A stretch of 64,000 bases of DNA from Pelagibius sp050330205. GTDB taxonomy: Bacteria; Pseudomonadota; Alphaproteobacteria; Kiloniellales; Kiloniellaceae. Location of the stretch: the NCBI GenBank assembly GCA_050330205.1, contig JBHJOA010000014.1, positions 1-64,000 on the forward strand, read 5' to 3'. Both the position numbers and the translations under genes were made by a program. Numbering within the stretch: position 1 is the stretch's first letter; each line of letters opens with the position of its first letter. The notes below the pieces were generated by a model. That model was not told the DNA's origin. It saw only the letters and a program-made list of their open reading frames with translations, and ran no database searches. Positions 1 through 7,912 of this stretch are shown in pieces.

Positions 1-47
1 CCTTGGTAAGGGTGGGGTCGGGTGTTCAATTCACCCCGGCGGCACCA
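1..47 (+). tRNA. tRNA-Thr(GGT), 3' part only
   Basis: This is the 3' portion of a tRNA cut by the window edge. The loop TTGGTAA at 3-9 gives anticodon GGT. It is followed by the anticodon-stem 3' side, a five-base variable loop, a T arm at 20-36 (GGGTG, loop TTCAATT, CACCC), the acceptor 3' strand CGGCGGC at 37-43, discriminator A and an encoded CCA at 45-47. The 5' half lies outside the window. Confidence 0.93.
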
Positions 48-251
48 TCTCCCCTGGTCCACAGAGATTTCGTGAGGTTCCGCGGCTTGCCGCCGGGCCC
101 ACACCTGCGAATGCCGCGCCCCCCTTGCCATCGCCGAGAACGGTTGTCCGTAGGGCGATTGAAGGGATAGCCTGTTGTGGGAACCTGGCGGCCTGGCAGG
201 CAAGCGGCTCTAGACCGGGGGTGGGGGACAGTGGAATCGGACCATCATCGG

Positions 252-770
252 ATGCTTCAGAACGTGAAGCAGAACCTCTACGGCTACGCGCTGGCGCTGA
301 CGCGCGACCGCGAGCAGGCGGCTGACCTGCTGCAGGACAGCGTCGTGCGCGCCATGTCGAGCCGGCGGGTCCCGAGCGACGAGCGTGCGTTCCGCAGCTG
401 GCTGTTCACTATCCTGCGCAACCGCTGGATCGATCAGGTCCGGGCCGGGCAGCGCCGCAGCGAGGTCCATGCGGACCTCGAGCATGCCGACAGCGAGGCA
501 CCGGTCACCGTATCGGAGGACTCGGTCGTCAACCGGATCCTGGTGCGCCAGGCCTTCTTCAAGCTGAACAAGGATCACCGCGACGTTTTGGCAGTGGTCG
601 ACATCGGCGGCTTCAGCTACGAAGAGGCCTCGGCCATCCTCGATGTCCCGCGAGGCACAGTCATGAGTCGCGTCAGCAGGGCCCGCGCAGCACTCAGCCT
701 GTTGCTCGGCGATCTGCAGGTCGTGCCGTTTCCCAGTTCCCGACGCGGAGCGCAGAATGGCGGATCGTGA
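252..770 (+). CDS. ECF-type RNA polymerase sigma factor
   Basis: This 172-residue protein has the two conserved regions of a group 4 (ECF) sigma factor. Region 2 (about residues 1-70) contains the core-binding stretch with ADLLQDSVVRAM and RSWLFTILRNRWID. Region 4 (about 110-160) has the FSYEEASAILDVPRGTVMSRVSRAR helix-turn-helix. There is no sigma-1.1 region. The ATG at 252 fits family length, and the frame stays open upstream to 177. The stop overlaps the anti-sigma gene by 14 bp, so the two are translationally coupled. It is likely regulated by sequestration by that membrane protein. The ECF-like promoter before sorA at 1573-1599 is a candidate target. Confidence 0.93.
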   Translation: MLQNVKQNLYGYALALTRDREQAADLLQDSVVRAMSSRRVPSDERAFRSWLFTILRNRWIDQVRAGQRRSEVHADLEHADSEAPVTVSEDSVVNRILVRQAFFKLNKDHRDVLAVVDIGGFSYEEASAILDVPRGTVMSRVSRARAALSLLLGDLQVVPFPSSRRGAQNGGS

Positions 771-1545
771 TCTCTCCTTCGAACTGCTGAACGCCTACGT
801 GGACGGCGAGTTGGCCGCCGACGACGCAGCCTTCGTCGCCCGGCGGGCCGCCGAGGACCCCCGCATCGCCCGCAGGCTCGCCGCGCTCCAGGAACTGCGC
901 GCCGGAGTGGCAGGGCTGGCCGCCGACGTCGTGATGCTGCCTGAATGCGGCACAGCGGCGCCTGCACGACACCCCCTGCGCAGACGCCTCGGCGCACTTT
1001 CGGCCGCGGCGGCGTTGCTAGCGGTCATGCTGGGCACAGGGTGGTGGGCCCTTGAGCAGGACGCCCCACAGCAGGCGCAGGGCGAAGCGGCCCTGGTGCA
1101 GTTGGTCGAGCGCCACTCCCTCTGGCGCCGATCCGCGGGCGAGCACCGCATGCCGGCCGACGTCGCCGCGCCGCGGACGACCGCCCTGATGGCCGCTACC
1201 GGCCTGCGACTGGTCCACGAGGAGACCCTCGTGCTGACCGATGGCACGGCCGTCCGGCATTCCGGCTATCTCGGCGCCAACGGCTGCCGCCTCAGCCTCT
1301 TCGAGTTGCCGCATACCCGTCCGGACTCCGCGACGGGCATGCTGGAGGTATCGCAGCGCGACGATCTGCTGACCGCCATCTGGCAGGGACGCGACCGGCG
1401 CTACGTGATGGTCGCACGCAACATGGACAACGTCCGCTTTGCCACCATCGCCAGCTCCATCAAGGCCGCGACCGAGGCCGTACCAGCCGACGAAGCGGAC
1501 CTGATCGCCGCCCTCGAAGGCGCCCGGCAGCGCTGCCTCGCCTGA
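757..1545 (+). CDS. membrane-anchored anti-sigma factor
   Basis: This is a 262-residue protein. The N-terminus (residues 8-45, LLNAYVDGELAADDAAFVARR...) matches the short helical cytoplasmic domain of RsiW/ChrR-type anti-sigma factors. The usual zinc motif HxxxCxxC is absent, so metal-independent binding is likely. A single membrane segment lies at about residues 79-98, followed by about 160 residues expected in the periplasm, which should be the sensory part. It overlaps the ECF sigma gene by 14 bp. The family role is to hold the sigma factor at the membrane until a stress signal arrives. The nature of the signal cannot be read from the sequence, but the adjacent sulfite dehydrogenase hints at sulfite or oxidant stress. 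Confidence 0.85.
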   Translation: MADRDLSFELLNAYVDGELAADDAAFVARRAAEDPRIARRLAALQELRAGVAGLAADVVMLPECGTAAPARHPLRRRLGALSAAAALLAVMLGTGWWALEQDAPQQAQGEAALVQLVERHSLWRRSAGEHRMPADVAAPRTTALMAATGLRLVHEETLVLTDGTAVRHSGYLGANGCRLSLFELPHTRPDSATGMLEVSQRDDLLTAIWQGRDRRYVMVARNMDNVRFATIASSIKAATEAVPADEADLIAALEGARQRCLA

Positions 1546-1572
1546 CCGGCGCGATCACTCGCCCGTGGCCAG

Positions 1573-1599
1573 GGAATAATCCGGCCCTCCCATTCGTTT
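1573..1599 (+). promoter_or_regulatory. ECF-like promoter upstream of sorA
   Basis: GGAAT (1573-1577), a 17-bp spacer and CGTTT (1595-1599) match the GGAAY-N16/17-CGTT architecture of many alphaproteobacterial ECF promoters. An inverted repeat TCACGGT-N7-ACCGTGA follows at 1605-1625 in the leader. The next start codon is at 1752. That the upstream sigma factor uses this promoter is inference. Confidence 0.5.
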
Positions 1600-1751
1600 C
1601 ATAGTCACGGTATTTCGCACCGTGACGCGGCGCGGAATGCGGGAAACGGCAGCAATCGGCAGTAAACCTAGTCCGCTGTCGACATATGCCGTCTCCCGCC
1701 AAGGCCCAATGCGGCAAATGCAGCCGTCCGGAACATGGGAGGGAAATCCAA

Positions 1752-3059
1752 ATGGAAAGAACCGAAAGAGGTTTGTTCGAGCTCTATCACGAAGACCCGG
1801 AACGCGCCGACGCGATCGTCTTCGGACGCAAATCCGGGCCCGACCGGCGCGGGTTCCTGAAAGGGGCCGGCCTCGCGTCCATGGGGGCGGTGCTGGGCTC
1901 GGCGATCCCCTTCAGCAGCAAGATGCCCATGGGCCTGATCCCCTCCGCGCTGGCTGACACCGTGGAAGACTTCCGCATCGAAGCCAAGCACGCCGACATG
2001 ATCCTGCACAACGACCGCCCGGTGAACATGGAAACCCCGGCGCACCTGCTGGACGACGACGTGACGCCGGCGAATCTTCATTTCGTACGCAACAACGGCG
2101 CCATGCCGACGCCGATCGACAAAGCAGCCTGGCGGCTGAAGATCGACGGCGAGGTCAACGAGGAACTGGAACTCAGCTACGACCAGCTGACGAACGACTT
2201 CGACCAGGTGACCCTGCGGCTGCAACTGGAATGCGGCGGCAACGGTCGCGCCGGCTTCAACCCGCCGCCGCGCGGCAACCAGTGGACTATCGGCGCCATC
2301 GGCAATGCGGAGTGGACCGGCGTACGGCTGCGCGACGTCCTGCGCCGCGCCGGCCTGAAGCCCAGTGCCGTCTACACCGGCCACTACAGCTATGACGAAC
2401 ACCTCTCGGGCGAGGCCGGTCGGTCGTCGATCTCGCGCGGCGGGCCGATCGACAAGATGATGGACCCGCATACCCTCGTCGCGCTGAAGATGAACGGCGA
2501 GGACATCCCGGCCGGGCACGGCTTTCCCGCCCGCATCGTGGCGCCGGGCTGGCCCGGTTCGGTCAGTCAGAAGTGGCTGACGCGGGTCTGGGTGCGCGAC
2601 AAGGAGCACGACGGGCCGGGCATGACCGGCCTCAGCTATCGCATGCCGCGCTACCCGGTAGAGCCCGGGGCCGAGGTGCCGCATGAGGACATGATGGTCA
2701 TGAACTCGATGGTCGTGAAGTCGGTTATTTCCTTCCCGCAGGCGGGCGTCGAGGTCGCCGCCGGGCGCCCCTTCGAGGTGCGCGGCCAGGCCTGGGCGGG
2801 CGACGATTACGTCACCGGCATGGAGGTTTCCATCGACTTCGGCGCCACCTGGCAGACCGCCGAGGTGATGCCCGCGCCCAACCGTTACAGTTGGCAGCGC
2901 TGGCGCGCGCAGATCATCCCGCCGCAGGCCGGCTACTACGAGGTCTGGGCGCGGGCAACCGACAATCGGGGGCGCAGCCAGCCCATGGTGGTGCCGGGCT
3001 GGAACCCGCGCGGCTACCTCAACAACGCCTGCCACCGTATCCACGTGCAAGCGGTGTGA
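1752..3059 (+). CDS. sorA: sulfite dehydrogenase, molybdopterin subunit (SorA/SoxC type)
   Basis: This 435-residue periplasmic sulfite-oxidising enzyme has a Tat signal at the N-terminus (RRGFLK, residues 32-37, then a hydrophobic stretch). The oxidoreductase molybdopterin domain contains the cofactor-ligating Cys161 in QLECGGNGR and the family block PGWPGSVSQKWLTR. The C-terminal half is the dimerisation domain, ending in the YYEVWARATD and GYLNN motifs typical of SorA/SoxC. The start at 1752 is chosen because GGGAGGG lies just upstream and the Tat motif falls at the usual place. An alternative upstream start at 1686 is less likely. The next gene, 17 bp away, is a mono-haem cytochrome, so this looks like a SorAB pair. 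No sox genes are in the window. Confidence 0.9.
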   Translation: MERTERGLFELYHEDPERADAIVFGRKSGPDRRGFLKGAGLASMGAVLGSAIPFSSKMPMGLIPSALADTVEDFRIEAKHADMILHNDRPVNMETPAHLLDDDVTPANLHFVRNNGAMPTPIDKAAWRLKIDGEVNEELELSYDQLTNDFDQVTLRLQLECGGNGRAGFNPPPRGNQWTIGAIGNAEWTGVRLRDVLRRAGLKPSAVYTGHYSYDEHLSGEAGRSSISRGGPIDKMMDPHTLVALKMNGEDIPAGHGFPARIVAPGWPGSVSQKWLTRVWVRDKEHDGPGMTGLSYRMPRYPVEPGAEVPHEDMMVMNSMVVKSVISFPQAGVEVAAGRPFEVRGQAWAGDDYVTGMEVSIDFGATWQTAEVMPAPNRYSWQRWRAQIIPPQAGYYEVWARATDNRGRSQPMVVPGWNPRGYLNNACHRIHVQAV

Positions 3060-3076
3060 GGGCGGCGGTCCCTGCA

Positions 3077-3379
3077 ATGAGGAACCTTGTCAGCTTCAGC
3101 GGGGCGGCCCTGGCCGCCCTGCTCTTTGCCCTGCCGTCCACCGCCGAGGAGTACGAGTTCGCGCCCCTGCCGCCGGGCGACGGAGCCGAAGAGGTGTACT
3201 ACAACTGCATCGCCTGCCATTCCCTCACCACCGTGGTCAACCAGCGCCTGTCGCGCCGCGTCTGGAACGAGGTGCTGGTCTGGATGGTGGAGGACCAGGG
3301 AATGCAGGAACTCGAGCCGCAGGAGTTCGACACCATCCTCGACTACCTCTCGACCCACCTGGGCATCGAGGAGAACTGA
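3077..3379 (+). CDS. sorB: mono-haem cytochrome c subunit (SorB-like)
   Basis: This is a 100-residue secreted protein. A cleavable signal peptide covers about residues 1-23 (ending STAEE). One haem c motif, CIACH, is visible, and a likely distal Met follows in DQGMQEL. The size and single haem match SorB, which takes electrons from SorA and passes them to a soluble cytochrome c; SoxD would be longer and di-haem. It lies 17 bp after sorA in the same direction, so it is almost certainly co-transcribed. It could alternatively be described only as a short class I cytochrome c. Confidence 0.8.
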   Translation: MRNLVSFSGAALAALLFALPSTAEEYEFAPLPPGDGAEEVYYNCIACHSLTTVVNQRLSRRVWNEVLVWMVEDQGMQELEPQEFDTILDYLSTHLGIEEN

Positions 3380-3382
3380 GCA

Positions 3383-3413
3383 CCGCCCCCTCCGCCTCGG
3401 CGGAAGGGGGCGG
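3383..3413 (+). terminator. GC-rich hairpin after sorB
   Basis: The two arms CCGCCCCC-T-CCGCC and GGCGG-AA-GGGGGCGG form a long stem with a TC loop just after the sorB stop codon. There is no U-run, so factor-independent termination is only likely. Confidence 0.5.
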
Positions 3414-3447
3414 GAGCCGCCAGCTTTCGAGGGCTCAGCGGAATCGC

Positions 3448-3478
3448 TTGACCTTCCAGTGACTGGAATCCCTAACTA
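3448..3478 (+). promoter_or_regulatory. CueR-type (MerR family) copper promoter/operator
   Basis: A -35 element TTGACC (3448-3453) and a -10 element TAACTA (3473-3478) are separated by 19 bp, the over-long spacer typical of MerR-family promoters. A perfect 7-1-7 dyad TTCCAGT-G-ACTGGAA at 3454-3468 fills the spacer. This matches known CueR operators at copA promoters (TTGACCTTCC...GGAA). The regulator would be the cueR gene at the end of the same operon. Confidence 0.9.
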
Positions 3479-3528
3479 GGGCCTCTACGGCCGGCGAGCT
3501 TGCCGGCACCAGCGAGAGGAATCCCGTC

Positions 3529-6000
3529 ATGGCCGGCCAGGCGCCGAAGCCCGAACATCGCGACCACGCCGAGATCGTCAGGGACCCGGTCTGCGCCATG
3601 ACCGTCGACCCCGGGGCCGGCAAGCCGACCCACGCGCACGACGGCCGCGTCTTCCATTTCTGCAACCCCGGCTGCCGCGACAAGTTCGCCGCGGCGCCAG
3701 AGGACTATGTCTCGGCAGAGGACCCCGTCTGCGGCATGACGGTCGACCGCGCCTCGGCCCGCCATGTCGCCCGGCACGAGGGCCGGCGCTTCTACTTCTG
3801 CTCGGCCGGCTGCCAAGCGAAGTTCGAGGCCGCGCCGGGCAAGTACCTCGACGGCCGGCCGGCGCCGGAACCGATGCCGGCGGGGACCAGGTACACCTGC
3901 CCCATGCATCCCGAGATCGTGCAGGACGGGCCCGGCGACTGTCCGCTCTGCGGCATGGCGCTGGAGCCCATGGGAATCCCCACGGGCGAGGAAGGCCCCA
4001 ATCCGGAGCTGGTCGACTTCACGCGCCGCTTCCGGATCGGCGCCGCCCTCACGCTGCCGGTCTTCCTGCTGGCCATGGCCCCCCACGTCGGGCTGCCGCT
4101 GCGCGGCTGGATCGGCGAAGGCGCCGCCGCCTGGACCGAACTGGTCCTGGCGACGCCTGTGGTCCTCTGGGCCGGCCTGCCGTTCTTCCATCGCGGCTGG
4201 AAGTCGCTGGTGAACCGCAGCCTCAACATGTTCACCCTGATCGCCATGGGAGTCGGCGCCGCCTATGCCTTCAGCGTGGTGGCGACCGTGGCGCCGCAGA
4301 TCTTCCCGGCGGGGTTCCGCGACCCCCAGGGCCATGTCGGCGTCTACTACGAGGCGGCGGCGGCGATCGTCGTGCTGGTGCTGCTGGGGCAATTGCTGGA
4401 ACTGCGCGCGCGCGAGCGCACCGGCGGCGCCATCCGCGCCCTGCTCGACCTCGCGGCCAAGACCGCGCGCGTCATCCGGGCCGACGGGCGCGAAGAGGAG
4501 ATTCCGCTGGAGGACGTCAAGGTCGGCGACCGCCTGCGGGTGCGCCCGGGCGACAAGGTGCCGGTCGACGGCACCGTGGTCGAGGGCCGTTCCCCGGTGG
4601 ACGAGTCGATGCTGAGCGGCGAGCCGCTGCCGGTGGAGAAAACCGCCGGCGACAAGGTGACCGGCGCCACCCTCAACGGCAGCGGCACCCTGGTCGTCGA
4701 GGCCGCCAGGATCGGGTCCGACACCGTGCTGGCGCAGATCGTCGAGATGGTGGCCCAGGCGCAGCGCAGCCGGGCGCCGATCCAGAAGCTGGCCGACCAA
4801 GTGGCCGGCTGGTTCGTGCCGACGGTGGTGCTGGTCGCCGTGGCCGCCTTCGTCGCCTGGTCGCTCCTGGGACCCTCGCCGGCCATGGCCTATGCGCTGG
4901 TGGCCGCGGTCTCGGTGCTCATCATCGCCTGCCCCTGCGCACTCGGCCTGGCGACGCCGATGTCGATCATGACGGCGACCGGGCGCGGCGCGCAGGCTGG
5001 TGTGCTGATCAAGAATGCCGAGGCGCTGGAACGCTTCGCCAAGGTCGACACCCTGATCGTCGACAAGACCGGCACCCTCACCCTCGGCAAGCCGCGGCTG
5101 GCCGCCGTGCTGCCCGAGGAGGGCGTGGACGAAGGCGACCTGCTGCGCCTCGCCGCCTCGCTGGAACGCGGCAGCGAGCATCCGCTGGCGGACGCCATCA
5201 TCGGCGGCGCGGAAGCGCGCGGTCTGAGCTTCTCCAAGGCCGAGGACTTCGAGGCGGTCACCGGCAAGGGCGTCAAAGGCCGCGTCGACGGCAAGGCCGT
5301 GGCCCTCGGCAATGCCAGGCTGGTGGCCGACCTCGGCCTCGACGGCGATCATGCGCGGGAGATCGCCGACGCCCGCCGCGACCAGGGCGAGACGGTGATG
5401 TTCGTCGTCGTCGAAGGTCGCCTCGCCGGGCTGGTGAGCGTCGCCGACCCGGTCAAGGAGACGGCCCCCGAAGCGCTGAAGGCGCTGCACGGCGAGGGGC
5501 TGCGCATCGTCATGGTGACCGGTGACAACGAGCGCACGGCCCGGACCGTCGCCGCCCGCCTTGGCATCGACGAGGTTCGCGCCGACGTGCTGCCGCAGGA
5601 CAAGGCCCGCATCGTCAAGGAACTGCAGGCCGCCGGCGCCCGGGTCGCCATGGCCGGCGACGGCGTGAACGACGCTCCGGCGCTGGCCCAGGCCGACGTC
5701 GGCATCGCCATGGGCACCGGCGCCGACGTGGCGATCGAGAGCGCCGGCATCACCCTTGTGAAGGGCGACCTCAAGGGCATCCTGCGCGCGCGCCGCCTCG
5801 CCCAGGCGACCATGCGCAACATCAGGCAGAACCTCTTCTTCGCCTTCGTCTACAACGCCGCCGGGGTGCCGATCGCCGCGGGCGTGCTGTTTCCTTTCCT
5901 CGGCATTCTCCTGTCGCCGATGATCGCCGCCGCGGCCATGAGCCTGTCGTCGGTCTCGGTTGTCGGCAACGCACTGAGGCTGAGGAGCGTCCGGCTATGA
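3529..6000 (+). CDS. copA: copper-exporting P1B-type ATPase
   Basis: This 823-residue cytoplasmic-membrane pump exports Cu(I). The N-terminus carries two YHS-type metal-binding domains (about residues 20-60 and 66-107, each with DPVCxMTVD and a CxxxC-type pair), then a heavy-metal-binding domain with YTCPMHPE and CPLCGMAL (about 122-147), instead of the usual HMA domains. The ATPase core has the CPC metal site (468-470), phosphorylated Asp512 in DKTGTLT, MVTGDN and GDGVNDAPAL. It is transcribed from the MerR-type promoter at 3448-3478 and overlaps cueR by 4 bp. The CPC site and CueR-like regulator support copper over zinc or cadmium. Silver may also be a substrate. Confidence 0.93.
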   Translation: MAGQAPKPEHRDHAEIVRDPVCAMTVDPGAGKPTHAHDGRVFHFCNPGCRDKFAAAPEDYVSAEDPVCGMTVDRASARHVARHEGRRFYFCSAGCQAKFEAAPGKYLDGRPAPEPMPAGTRYTCPMHPEIVQDGPGDCPLCGMALEPMGIPTGEEGPNPELVDFTRRFRIGAALTLPVFLLAMAPHVGLPLRGWIGEGAAAWTELVLATPVVLWAGLPFFHRGWKSLVNRSLNMFTLIAMGVGAAYAFSVVATVAPQIFPAGFRDPQGHVGVYYEAAAAIVVLVLLGQLLELRARERTGGAIRALLDLAAKTARVIRADGREEEIPLEDVKVGDRLRVRPGDKVPVDGTVVEGRSPVDESMLSGEPLPVEKTAGDKVTGATLNGSGTLVVEAARIGSDTVLAQIVEMVAQAQRSRAPIQKLADQVAGWFVPTVVLVAVAAFVAWSLLGPSPAMAYALVAAVSVLIIACPCALGLATPMSIMTATGRGAQAGVLIKNAEALERFAKVDTLIVDKTGTLTLGKPRLAAVLPEEGVDEGDLLRLAASLERGSEHPLADAIIGGAEARGLSFSKAEDFEAVTGKGVKGRVDGKAVALGNARLVADLGLDGDHAREIADARRDQGETVMFVVVEGRLAGLVSVADPVKETAPEALKALHGEGLRIVMVTGDNERTARTVAARLGIDEVRADVLPQDKARIVKELQAAGARVAMAGDGVNDAPALAQADVGIAMGTGADVAIESAGITLVKGDLKGILRARRLAQATMRNIRQNLFFAFVYNAAGVPIAAGVLFPFLGILLSPMIAAAAMSLSSVSVVGNALRLRSVRL

Positions 6001-6398
6001 ACATCGGCGAAGCGGCACAGGCCAGCGGCCTGCCGGCCAAGACCATCCGCTACTACGAGGACATCGGCCTGGTCGTCGCGGACCGGCGGGGCAACGGCTA
6101 TCGCGACTACGCGCGGGAACACGTCTACAAGCTGCGCTTCGTGCAGCGCGCACGCAGCCTCGGGTTTTCCGTCGACGAGTGCCGCAGCCTGCTGTCCCTC
6201 TACGAGGACCGGCAGCGGGCGAGCGCGGAGGTCAAGCAGGTTGCCGAAGCCCGCCTGGCGGATATCGACCGCAAGATCGAAGAACTGCAGAGCATGCGCG
6301 ACACCCTCTCCAGGCTGGTCGACGCCTGCCGCGGCGACCACCGCCCGGACTGCCCGATCCTGGACGACCTGGCGAAGCGGCGGCCGGCCCTCGACTGA
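5997..6398 (+). CDS. cueR: MerR-family copper-responsive regulator
   Basis: This 133-residue activator has an N-terminal winged helix (MNIGEAAQASGLPAKTIRYYEDIGL), a long dimerisation helix, and a C-terminal metal loop with Cys111 and Cys119 in ACRGDHRPDCP. That loop has the same spacing as the two cysteines that hold Cu(I) in CueR. Its ATG overlaps the copA stop (ATGA). It should bind the dyad at 3454-3468 and open the 19-bp-spacer promoter when copper is present, so the operon is autoregulated. There is no sign of the zinc or mercury cysteine patterns of ZntR and MerR. Confidence 0.93.
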   Translation: MNIGEAAQASGLPAKTIRYYEDIGLVVADRRGNGYRDYAREHVYKLRFVQRARSLGFSVDECRSLLSLYEDRQRASAEVKQVAEARLADIDRKIEELQSMRDTLSRLVDACRGDHRPDCPILDDLAKRRPALD

Positions 6399-6425
6399 GG
6401 CCCCGGCCGCCGCCCACCCTGGCCG

Positions 6426-7292
6426 CTAACGTCCGAAGCTGATCTCGACCCGGCGGTTGCGCGCCTCCGGTGCTTCGGTCTGGACCACGGGGTTGGCCTC
6501 ACCGAGGCCGCGCCCGACGATCCTGGCGGCGTCGACACCGCTGCCGACCAGGAACTCGATCACCGAGTTGGCGCGCCGTTCCGACAAGACCTGGTTATAG
6601 GCCTCCGCACCCGCGAGGTCGGTATAGCCGGTGATGTCGATGGTGCCCGCGGCGTAGCTCTGCGCCGCCGAAATCACGTCGGCCAGGTCGGCCTGCGCCT
6701 GGGGCGTCAGGTTTGCCCTGTCGAAGTCGAAGTAGACGGTGAAGGGCCCGGGCGCGGCCATCGGGGCCGGGGTCGGCACCGGTGCGGGCGTTGGTGCCGG
6801 TGCGGGGGCCGGTGCCTGCGCCTCGAGCACGCGCATAGCCGCATAGAAGCGATCGCGGCAGGCCGCAATATCGTCCGGTTGGAAGTTCTCCTCCTGCTCC
6901 TGCATCCAGCAGTCGAAGGCGACCTGGGCTTCGGCCGCGTTCAGGGGATTGGACTGCGCCGCGCCGGCCGCCAGCGCATCCATCAGGCGCTGGCGCGAAG
7001 CCGTCAGGATGCTGACCATGTCTGGCGGCAAGTCGCGCGCGGAGATGGCCTCCGGCTGCACCGCCTCGCCCCTGCCCGCGGCCATGGCGCGCAGCGCGAA
7101 GGCGTCCGAGTCCCGATAGTCGGCTTCGGCGAACTCCGCCTGAGACAGGGCAAGATAGCCCGAGTAGAGGTTGCGCTCGAAGGTCGTGCCCTCCGGCGAC
7201 ATGCGTTCGGCCCGATCCAGTTCGAGGCCGCTGCAACCGGCCAGGGCGATCAGCGCGGCCGCGGCCAGGAAAATGCGTGAAAATCGATTCAT
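6426..7292 (-). CDS. OmpA-family lipoprotein
   Basis: This is a 288-residue outer-membrane lipoprotein. The signal peptide ends in a lipobox with Cys20 (LIALAGC). A central helical region (about 25-165) of unknown function is followed by a Pro/Ala-rich linker, then a C-terminal OmpA domain (about 185-288) with ITGYTDLAGAEAYNQVLSERRA and EARNRRVEISF, which binds peptidoglycan. It is convergent with cueR and is transcribed alone. It should tether the outer membrane to the cell wall. The central domain distinguishes it from Pal, and no tol genes are nearby, so I do not call it pal. Confidence 0.88.
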   Translation of the reverse strand: MNRFSRIFLAAAALIALAGCSGLELDRAERMSPEGTTFERNLYSGYLALSQAEFAEADYRDSDAFALRAMAAGRGEAVQPEAISARDLPPDMVSILTASRQRLMDALAAGAAQSNPLNAAEAQVAFDCWMQEQEENFQPDDIAACRDRFYAAMRVLEAQAPAPAPAPTPAPVPTPAPMAAPGPFTVYFDFDRANLTPQAQADLADVISAAQSYAAGTIDITGYTDLAGAEAYNQVLSERRANSVIEFLVGSGVDAARIVGRGLGEANPVVQTEAPEARNRRVEISFGR

Positions 7293-7912
7293 GTTCCGAT
7301 GCTCCCTTTATTTTCTTTGTCCATCGTGATGGTCCGGGCCTCTGCGTTCCACCGGTCCGGAGCATCCCCGACGCCTGCCGCGCCCCGCGGCACGACGGCA
7401 GCTCACGCTGCCCCCTCGGGTTGCCTGCCCCGAGGAACCGTACAGGCGATTCCCGCAAGCGTACAACGCAGCGGGCATCCACAACCTTGAGTCAGTTGGA
7501 GACACGACCGGGCCAACCCCGCCCCGCCGATCACGGAGCGAAGGGCAGATGGGAAGAACAGCGCCGTAGCGCTCCTCAGGAACGTCCTCGCAGAAACTCA
7601 TACTCTACGCCAAGTGATTAAGCCAATCAGGCGCAACTCAACTGCGACCGAACTACCTGTCTGCCTTCCCCAATGACTCTTCAACCAACCCTCGGTCTAT
7701 TCTGCGGGCCTGACATGTGACGGCAAGGGAAAAAATTCTGGCTTTTGGAGATTCGCAACCAGGAATATCCGCCTATAAGCGACCGTCGGGGCGGCGGCGC
7801 GACAACTTTCCGCATACCGCCTTGCCCCCGGATGATGCTATGTCGGCGGGTGAGCTCGCCGGTTCCCGCCCGGGGCCCTCCGAGAGCCGCCCGTGCCCTT
7901 CGCGAGTCCTCC
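7293..7912. other. intergenic region between ompA-like and MFS genes
   Basis: About 620 bp between divergent genes, with lower GC in its second half. It must hold both promoters, but I see no clear conserved -35/-10 pair, no operator-like palindrome, no RNA gene and no convincing ORF. An open frame runs upstream of the MFS start to a TTG at 7745, but that stretch does not look like a protein N-terminus. Confidence 0.4.

Noticed and set aside
1668..3077. Long minus-strand frame opposite sorA
   Set aside because: It mirrors sorA codons at high GC, has Arg/His/Gly-rich composition, and has no domain or ribosome site.
3472..5490. 672-codon minus-strand frame opposite copA
   Set aside because: It is a GC-bias shadow of copA. 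Composition is Arg/His/Gly-rich and no family motif is visible.
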